Assembly (NCBI GenBank): GCA_963854735.1
Contig: OY978103.1
Span: forward strand, 1,178,001 to 1,242,000
Direction: 5' to 3'
Source: Marvania coccoides
Lineage: Eukaryota > Chlorophyta > Trebouxiophyceae > Chlorellales > Chlorellaceae
Length of the DNA: 64,000 bases
Shown here: piece by piece, positions 57,301-64,000 of the stretch
Numbering within the stretch: the first letter of the stretch is position 1
Layout of the letters: each line of letters begins with the position of its first letter
Program-made: the position numbers and the translations under genes
Notes under the pieces: model-generated
The model's database searches: none
What the model was told of the DNA's origin: nothing
Seen by the model: the letters and a program-made list of their open reading frames with translations, nothing else

Positions 57301-57862
57301 GCATCGATTCTTGAACCTGCGGGGGGTAGCTGTCTAGGGGGATTGCGGCGGCAGGGGCGGTGCGCCCTGTCGCGCGCTCCTCTGCGGACTCGTATATGAA
57401 CCTGCCGGTGAGGAAGGGGCGGGCAGAGTCCCAGGGGGCAAAGTGGGGGACGGCGTCTGCTGCAGTGAAATTTAAACCTACGGGCAGCGCTGGCTGGGCG
57501 GCAAATAGGTCTCCCACCGCCGGGAGGCCGGCGTCGGAGGCTATGCCGGAGATGGGGGGCGGTCGAATGGCGGCGGCGAGCTTGGGGGCGTAGACGCCGC
57601 CAGTTTGGAGGACGGTGGGGGTTGACGCTGCTTCATCGCCATACATGGGGTTGCTGCGCATGGCGCTGGGGCCACGGGCTGCTGCAGAGGTGCCTGCAGC
57701 GTTGGGGTGGGCTGTGGAAGGCCCAGCTGCTGCGTTTGGCCCAGGGGAAGCGTCCCTAGAGGCACCTCTGCTTTGCTGGTGCTGCATCATTGCCAGCTTG
57801 GCGCGGTTGGCTTCCAGCACCGCCCGGATTTCGGGAGCATCCAGCCGCGATTGTTGAGACAT
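54395..57862 (-). CDS. GCP2: Gamma-tubulin complex component 2
   Basis: Three exons, 57862-56446, 56305-55914 and 55399-54395, with agreeing phases; 937 residues, the usual GCP2 size. GRIP1 features: YPPQVQESMLVDDLLHAFGGLEGAWI, LPLCECVAVVARYAE, YEWGLVCQALAGAMRAVLQDWDLMTAQLE, LTLQALWYYVQPPMAALRLV and VVDDPYQEFMVQ. GRIP2 features: KRYFLAEQGDLFLGLMD, YDVPWPLSVVVPDSALAQYQMIFRHLFELKWVDREL and the C-terminal LMGRLDFNGYFS, all typical of GCP2 rather than GCP3-6. GCP2 pairs with GCP3 and gamma-tubulin to template microtubules. The disordered N-terminus is Pro/Ala-rich. Intron 2 (55400-55913) contains the 228-bp hexamer array, which lies about 70 bp upstream of the acceptor and is (TTTTTC)n in the transcript sense. 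Confidence 0.93.
55471..55698 (+). repeat. (GAAAAA)38 perfect tandem repeat
   Basis: 38 uninterrupted copies of the hexamer GAAAAA (228 bp) on the plus strand, within intron 2 of the minus-strand GCP2 gene. In the pre-mRNA it is a polypyrimidine run. It generates spurious Lys-Arg and Phe-Ser frames that are not genes. Confidence 0.98.
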
Positions 57863-58519
57863 GGTGGGCGGCAAGGCTGGCGCTCTCTGGATGGCTGCCT
57901 CAAGTTGAAAATAAATTTAAAACGATCAAGCTGCGTTAAGAAGGCTCGCAATCCATGTGGATTGACTGGTGCCAAGCTTGGTGGTTATATGACACTGTCA
58001 GCGGCTCAGACGAAAAAAACCTGGCCAGATGAAGTTAAAGAACAACTTGCAAATTTTATGTTGGCATGAAAACAAACGTTCAGATTCATCAGAGTGTGAA
58101 ATAGGTATGGTGCACTCCTGCGCGTTTCCAGAATATTTAAAAATGCAGCCCGGCATGGGAGATCATTTATATCCATAGTTTCGAGCTCGCTTTTCTCCCT
58201 TTCAAAGTTTCCTTGAAAAAAGGGCAGCAAAGGCACTGTGAAGCCCATTTTCATTTATGCATGTGCATTGATACACCGAAACATTGCGAACGGGCTGCAA
58301 AAACTGTGGCTTTATCTCTCCAACAAGGGACGACAGGGATCAAGATTGATCAGAACCGCATTTCTCTCTCCTCTGCGTTGTTAAACGCATTGATTCGATT
58401 GAAACCACTGTGTTTGGCAAGCAAGGTCAGTGCTGGGCAATCTTCCGTGTTTTTTTCCTCTCCAACTTCATGTCCTCCAGATTTTCACCCTCGCTTGCGT
58501 GTTCAGATTGATTAGCGGC
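57863..58519. other. Divergent spacer, GCP2 / FtsH
   Basis: 657 bp between divergent start codons. A possible 5' UTR acceptor (gtgttcag) lies near 58499-58506. No additional gene supported. Confidence 0.45.
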
Positions 58520-61500
58520 ATGCTGGCGCGACAACAGGTTGGCGTTCGGTGCAGCCCCGCGGGCCCCCTTCGACAGGCGCCAGTGGGCCTTCTTGGCGCT
58601 TGGAGGAGACCCCGCTCCTCGCCCTCACTGCTATCGCATCGCTTCAGCAGGCTCAGGCCTCGAACAGCAGCAGACAGCGACAATGCGCCGAACAGCACCC
58701 CACCTAAAGAACCCCTCTGCGCCTCGCCTCTCCCGGAGAACAACCTTTCCTCTGCTGCTGCCAGCAGTGAAAAACCAACGGCAGGGGAGACAACGGGGGG
58801 CGCCGCCGCCCCCATGGTCGCTTCTGCTGTTGCTGCTGCGCCACCCTCCACCACTTCTCCCTCCCCCGATTCCCAACAGCAAGACCCAGCTATTGAGGCG
58901 GCAGAGGCAGCCATGCGCAGATTCTCTCGCAGCGCCGCAGAAATTTTCAGGCTGGCGGTGGTCCTCCCTTTTCGCTACCTGGTCATAATCCCGGCAGTAT
59001 GGGTGCTCACACGGATGGGAGTCCTCCCAGGCAACCCTGCGGAGGTCTTGGGGCGCCTGGAATTTGCTCACGAGGCGAAAAATCTCACGGCCGGCGACGT
59101 CGCTCAGGAGCTGCGCGCCCTATCTCGCCACCACCCCCAGGCGGTCGTAGACTTCGTGGAGGAGCGCTGCCTAATGCCCAAAGACTCCCCGGGAGCCACC
59201 TACGCCCCACCCATCCCTGTGAACGCCAGCGTCATTCGAGAGTACCTCGTGGCGCTGGTGCGCAGCGGAAGGATAAAAGAATACGGCGGCGGGGGGGTGA
59301 TGGGCATTGGGGCCCCACCCAGCGATGGACGCACCCACCGCTCGCTGCCGCGGCTGCTGGAGGAGCTGCGGGCGGCGGCGGAGGGAGAGCCGCTGCCCAG
59401 CGCAGCGGGGCAGAGCGTGGCGTGGCCGCTGCACGTGATGGTGCAGGACGCGAGCGCCCTGAGGATGGGGGGCGCGAAGAAGGCCCCCGGGCTGCTGGAA
59501 AGCGCGGCGTGGTTTATCGTCATGGCAACGCTCTTTATGGCTGCATGGGGGTTGGGCAGCGCGACCGTGCGGCGGTACAACGGCGGCAGCGACGGCATTC
59601 CTTCCAGCTCAGGTGCTGGCATCGGGGTGGCCAGCAGCAACGCCAACGGCGGCATGTTTGGGCAGCAGAAGGAGTACAACAAAGAAAACGTGCCTGAGAA
59701 GTCGGCCAAAACGTTTGCTGACGTGAAGGGGTGCGACGAGGCGGTCACCGAGCTGCAGGAGATCGTGGCGTACCTGAAGAGCCCCGAGAAATTCACGCGG
59801 CTGGGGGGGAAGCTCCCTAAGGGCGTGCTGTTGACTGGGCCCCCTGGCACTGGAAAAACGCTGCTGGCGCGGGCGGTAGCAGGCGAGGCGGGCGTTCCCT
59901 TCTTCTACAAGGCCGGCTCGGAGTTTGAAGTGAGTTTTTTCCACAGCGTCTCATCGAAAAAATGCCGTGAATCGAACGCAATCTTTCTTTGTATCAACCT
60001 GCTTCAGGAGCTGTTTGTCGGCGTGGGGGCCCGGCGAGTGCGAGACCTGTTTGCCACCGCCAAGAAGAAAGCGCCATGCATCGTCTTCATCGACGAAGTG
60101 GACGCTGTGGGTGGCAAGCGCACCAATTGGGAGTCCTCCGGGGGCTCTCGCAAGACCCTGAACCAGCTGCTGACCGACATGGACGGGTTTGAAGAGAACT
60201 CTGGCATCGTGGTGATGGCAGCGACAAACCTGCCGGAGCTGCTGGACTCGGCGCTCACGCGGCCAGGACGCTTCGACAGACAGGTAAAGCTGTTTTATGT
60301 AAAAACGCGTCATACTTTTTTGAAACGCAATTTCATTATTTACTGAATCAAAATGAACGTTTTTTTTTTCAATGTCTTCTCTCCCTTATTTTTAATCGCT
60401 TCTCTTCCCCCCCTTATCTTCAGGTGGCGGTGTCGCTGCCTGACGTACGGGGCCGCCAACAGATCCTGGACCTCTACCTCACCGGCAAGCCCCTCGCTGC
60501 TGATGTCGATGCCGAGTCCCTCGCCCGCCGCACCCCCGGACTCTCCGGCGCCCAGCTGGCCAACCTGGTCAACGAAGCGGCCCTGCTGGCTGCGCGTGTG
60601 GACGCCGACGCCATCTCTGCTTCACTGCTGGACGATGCTCGGGACAAGGTGCTGATGGGGTCGCCCAGGTCTCTGCAGCAGAGCATGGAGGCCAGGCGGC
60701 TTACTGCCTACCACGAGAGCGGGCACGCCCTGGTGGCACTGTACACCAAAGGTGAGAAATTGAGATTAGATTACGTCTTGCCCGCTTATTTTCACATTGG
60801 AGTGTTTGTCACCGATGCTCCGTCTGCAAACTTCTTTGTTGTTTCCCTCGACCTCCCATGCTTACTGAGGAGTATGCAAACGTGTTCACAACGTTTCCCC
60901 CCATTACTTCTTCCTTTCCTCCCCCTTTCAGGCGCCACCCCCATCCACAAGGCCACCATCGTGCCCCGAGGCCACGCCCTGGGCATGGTCTCGCAGGTGC
61001 CAGACAAGGACGAGTACTCCGTCACCAAGCAGCAGATGACGGCGCAGATCGACGTCAGCATGGGGGGCAAGGCGGCGGAGGAGCTGGTGTTTGGGCCTGA
61101 CCAGGTCACCTCGGGCGCAACCTCGGACCTCAAAGCTGCCACCTGGTACGCGCGGCACATGGTGGAAGACTGCGGCATGAGCGAGCGCATCGGTCCCATG
61201 GCGCTGGAGGTCAACAGTGGGAGCGGCTCGGCGGCAGGGCCCGATGCGCGGCGCGCGGCTGACGAGGAAGTTTCCAAGATGCTGAAGGCGGCCTACGCGC
61301 GGGTGGCTAGCCTGCTGAAGGAGAAGGAGACGGAGCTGCACGCTCTGGCGGCGGCGCTGTTGGAGAGGGAGACGCTGACGCAGCGAGACATCAAAGAGCT
61401 GCTGTGGGGAGTCGGTGGATCGGCAGACGCAGCAGGGGGAGTGGAAGGGCCTGCAGCCAAGGCGGAGGGAGAGGGCGCAACGGCAGCGCTGGGGGCTGTC

Positions 61501-61566
61501 ACGACAGACCCAGCTGCAGCTGAGAAGACTGCTGCCCCTGCTGCGTCAGTAGTGGCCTCTAAATAA
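58520..61566 (+). CDS. FtsH-type AAA metalloprotease (FTSH11/i-AAA-like)
   Basis: Four exons, 58520-59929, 60008-60283, 60424-60751 and 60932-61566; 882 residues, phases consistent. An organelle leader rich in Arg/Ser/Pro is followed by a first hydrophobic segment ([19 protein letters not shown]), an intermembrane domain of ~175 residues, a second ([20 protein letters not shown]), then the AAA domain: [12 protein letters not shown], Walker A GPPGTGKT near residue 440, Walker [31 protein letters not shown]. The zinc protease site HESGH is near residue 658 with the downstream Asp in [12 protein letters not shown]. The enzyme degrades membrane proteins in plastid or mitochondrion. The AAA wording is close to the FTSH11/YME1 group; the long N-terminal domain is unusual. 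The Ala-rich C-terminal tail is low complexity. Confidence 0.9.
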
Positions 61567-62065
61567 GAGACACACTTTTTCATTCGTTGAATTATTAATT
61601 TCATTCTTCTGCCTCGGGTTCTGAACGGGAATGGTTAAATTTCATTGTACTATCGAATACCCCCATTTTCTGTTCTTCCTGACTCCATGCATATATCTGG
61701 TCATGTTGTACAACCCCTGAGAGCAATAACGACGCCAGACAAACTGGTTTTTCTCGCCATTTTTAATACATATTTCAGTGTGGAGAAATTCAAAACTACC
61801 GTCTTAATAAAAATTAACTGCGAGTTGGTTTTAACAAAAGAGGACCAGGAAAAGAACAGAAACGATGCCATACACTAGAAAAGAATTGGGACAAAGTCCA
61901 TTGAAAAGTAAATGAAGCCGACATTCATCATTTATCAAAGGAAACCCCGTAAGGGGATATATTTTTTCAAACAGAAAGATTTAAGTTCAGAGTGCACACA
62001 GCATCATTCATACTATATTTAAAATCTTGCATTCTCCAATAAAGTGCAGTAAAATTCATAATTGT
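61567..62065. other. Convergent 3' spacer, FtsH / CBM45-like protein
   Basis: 499 bp of AT-rich DNA between converging stop codons with no recognised gene. Confidence 0.5.
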
Positions 62066-64000
62066 TTAAACCAGCGGCAGCGCCACATAAAAATTGCCGC
62101 CATTTGCTGGCTGCAGCCACCGCCCATCGCACGCACACACAAACTCCAGGCCCCGCAGCTTGGCGGCTACAAGCCCGTCCAGCGGGAACCGCAGGCACGC
62201 ACCGTACATCTGCGGGTCAACGAATACTCCGCCTCCGTCTTTTCGGGTGATAGAAAACAGCTGCATCGGTACCATCGGGAGAGAGGGCGCCCCGGGGGTG
62301 GGGGCCGACATTTCTTCTGCGGGCTGCGACCGCCACCCCTCAGGGGGGGCCCTCCATTTGCCGTTTTGGTGGGGCACCGCTCCGAAGTGAAGCAGCAGCG
62401 GAGAGCGAAGGGCGTTGGTGGGAAACGATTCAGCGGCAGCAACGGACACCACGACGGTGTCAAAGGGCAAGCGCGGCTTCTTCGGGGCTCCAGAAGCGTC
62501 GTCTGAGCCTGAGGCTTGTCCCGTTGACGACTCCAGCCTTTTCTGCGCCAGAGCCGCCGCCACGTCTGAAGTCTTGCCTTCGAGGTGCACTTGGACCACC
62601 AGAGTGGCTTCCACGCCGGCAATGGCGCCTGCAGACTGAGACACAAACGCAAGCTGGCGCCCGGTGCCGAGCAGCGCATTGAACGGCCAAATGCCGCCTG
62701 AAGTGCCGCCAGCGCCCGCCAACTGCGCTGCCACGGCCTCCAGGTCGCGCTGCGTGACCTCTGCGGTGCGCCCACGCATGACGACGGCGCCCCGCCGCGC
62801 CGCTTCGACAGCTGCAGCCACTTCGGACTGCAGGCGAGAAGCCTCGTCTGCTGCATTCTTGTGCTCTTCCCACAGGCGCTCCTTCTCATGCTGCGCGCGG
62901 CGCGTCTTCAGCGAAACTGCGTCGTACAGCTGCAGCGTGCCGTCCACCTCCTGGCAGCGCGACAGCAGCGCCTGAACCTGCTCGGCACGCTGCGCTCTCC
63001 CCGCATCCCCTTCCTCCCCCCAGGGCCGCGCCTGCGCCGCCGACAGCACCCCGCGCAGCTGCTGCACCTGCCGACTCAGTGAAGCTGGCTGCTGAGGCGG
63101 GTAATCGGGCACAATCTCCCATTTATCCACAGACTGGAGCCATCCGTGGGGCCCCGTCGGAAACGCCCCTGGAGCCGTCTCGTCGTCGATGTCCTCCCCA
63201 GAGGCAGGCTCAAGATTGGCCGAGCATGAGCTCAGCGCGCGCGCCCACCCCCAATCGTCCAGGCTGTCGGCAGCCGATACCGCCTCTGCGTCCCCTGCCA
63301 CTGCAGCCGTCCCTGGCTCGCCCTCGGCCTCTGCCATGCAGCTGCGGAACAGCGCGATGGGGCGTGCGAAGTCCAGCCAGAAATCTGCGTTGTTTGAGGG
63401 CTGCCAGAAGAAAGAACGTGGAAGGGGGCGAGAGCATTAAACTCCGATTAAACTTCGATTGGTTGGAGGAGAAACATGGCATGTAAATAAAGCAAGCTTG
63501 CCTTGATCCACTCTGGCTGGCCGCCGTCTGTGCGTTTCAGCACAAACTTCAGTCCACCGCGCTCCTGCAGGAAGCCCTCCATGGGGATCTGCACCACCAC
63601 CGAGAAAACCACCGCGCTGGTGGCAGCGCTGCCGTCGATGACGGGGGCATGCGGCGCAAAAGTGGTTTCCCACGCAGAAGACCCGCAAGGCTGCGACACG
63701 CTGGGGATGGTGTGCCACCCCTGTGGGATGGAGCTGGCCCACCCTGCAGCAGGGCCGTCAGCCACGCTCCAGTGCAGCAGGATGCTGCGGAGGTTGTCCG
63801 ACAGCATTGGCATTGCGACGGCGATGCACGCCACCACGCTGGGCTCGTCTTCTGCCAGGCAGGCGGCCACCTGGGTGAGCAGCGCCGCGCCAGGGAGCCA
63901 CCCTAGGGGCGTGATTTCGGGGGTGAAGCGCCGCCACAGCAGCGGCTCCTCAATCGTCAGGGAGGAGCGGTAGCTTTCCAGGCGGCTGCGGGCGTGGTGG
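62066..64000 (-). CDS. Protein with two CBM45-like starch-binding repeats (5' end missing)
   Basis: Last exon 63400-62066 and the 3' part of the previous exon, 63502 to beyond 64000; about 611 residues visible, N-terminus outside the window. Each half has the CBM45-type layout: a beta strand, an LHW-x-V or LHFG-x-V element, a W-x-x-PP-x-GW or QGW-x-x-IP turn, an aliphatic strand, and a closing GLxFV...W...N-x-(D/N)-F-(W/Y)-x-x-x strand (GLKFVLKRTDG...NNADFWLDF and GLEFVCACDG...GGNFYVALP). Between the two lies an acidic then coiled-coil linker. CBM45 modules occur in plastid glucan water dikinase and alpha-amylase 3, but here nothing catalytic follows the last module. The intron has a gcaagc donor (GC-AG) and joins EWIK to PSNNADFW in phase 0. 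Confidence 0.68.

Noticed and set aside
1..64000. CRISPR arrays, phage or insertion sequences, organelle genome insertion
   Set aside because: No spaced direct repeats, transposase or integrase frames, or runs of plastid or mitochondrial genes were seen; the one tandem array is a simple hexamer.

Overview
The window looks like nuclear DNA of a photosynthetic green alga (Chlorophyta; a trebouxiophyte-like lineage is my guess, not proven). The evidence is: genes split by short spliceosomal introns; a light-dependent protochlorophyllide reductase with a plastid leader; a nuclear-encoded plastid sulfate-transporter ATPase; an FtsH protease; tandem starch-binding (CBM45-like) domains; a cytosolic tRNA-Glu; and a normal set of eukaryotic housekeeping genes. 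Exons are GC-rich with many C/G-ending codons, while introns and spacers are AT-rich. Exon coordinates below come from reading GT-AG or GC-AG junctions by eye and checking that the reading phase is kept at every junction.

Layout. 0-8 kb: a plastid one-helix protein and a glutaredoxin (+), then XRN1 (-). 8-16.5 kb: a ULP/SENP SUMO protease (-), a short-chain dehydrogenase (+), a small membrane protein (-) and an unknown one-TM protein (+). 16.8-23 kb: FIGL1 (-), a DUF3054 plastid membrane protein (-), RPS9 (+), a VMA21-like protein and a DEDDh exonuclease (+, 22 bp apart). 23.5-31.8 kb: a purine permease AZG (-), POR (+), a small acidic protein (-) and VPS2/CHMP2 (+). 32-35 kb: a decayed gene fragment, tRNA-Glu (-) and a cytochrome P450 (+). 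35.7-45.4 kb: the giant ribosome-biogenesis gene UTP20 (-). 45.6-49 kb: a tandem GST_N protein (+) and an acylated START-domain protein (-). 49-52.5 kb: a less GC-rich island with one orphan secreted protein that appears frameshifted. 52.5-62 kb: the plastid sulfate ABC ATPase (+), gamma-tubulin complex GCP2 (-) with a huge hexanucleotide repeat in an intron, and FtsH (+). 62 kb to the end: a CBM45-like protein (-) that runs off the window.

No operon-like pathway is visible; the genes are mostly unrelated housekeeping functions (RNA decay, ribosome assembly, SUMO turnover, ESCRT, microtubule nucleation, plastid biogenesis). The most notable signals are: five introns with GC instead of GT donors among about 45; a five-fold LLxxLxxG motif array in the proline-rich tail of XRN1; several SUMO-interaction-like motifs and a Cys4 knuckle in the SUMO protease; the 22-bp spacing of VMA21 and the exonuclease (candidate bicistronic unit); a 4-nt first coding exon; a 25-nt microexon; and 38 perfect copies of a hexamer in a GCP2 intron.
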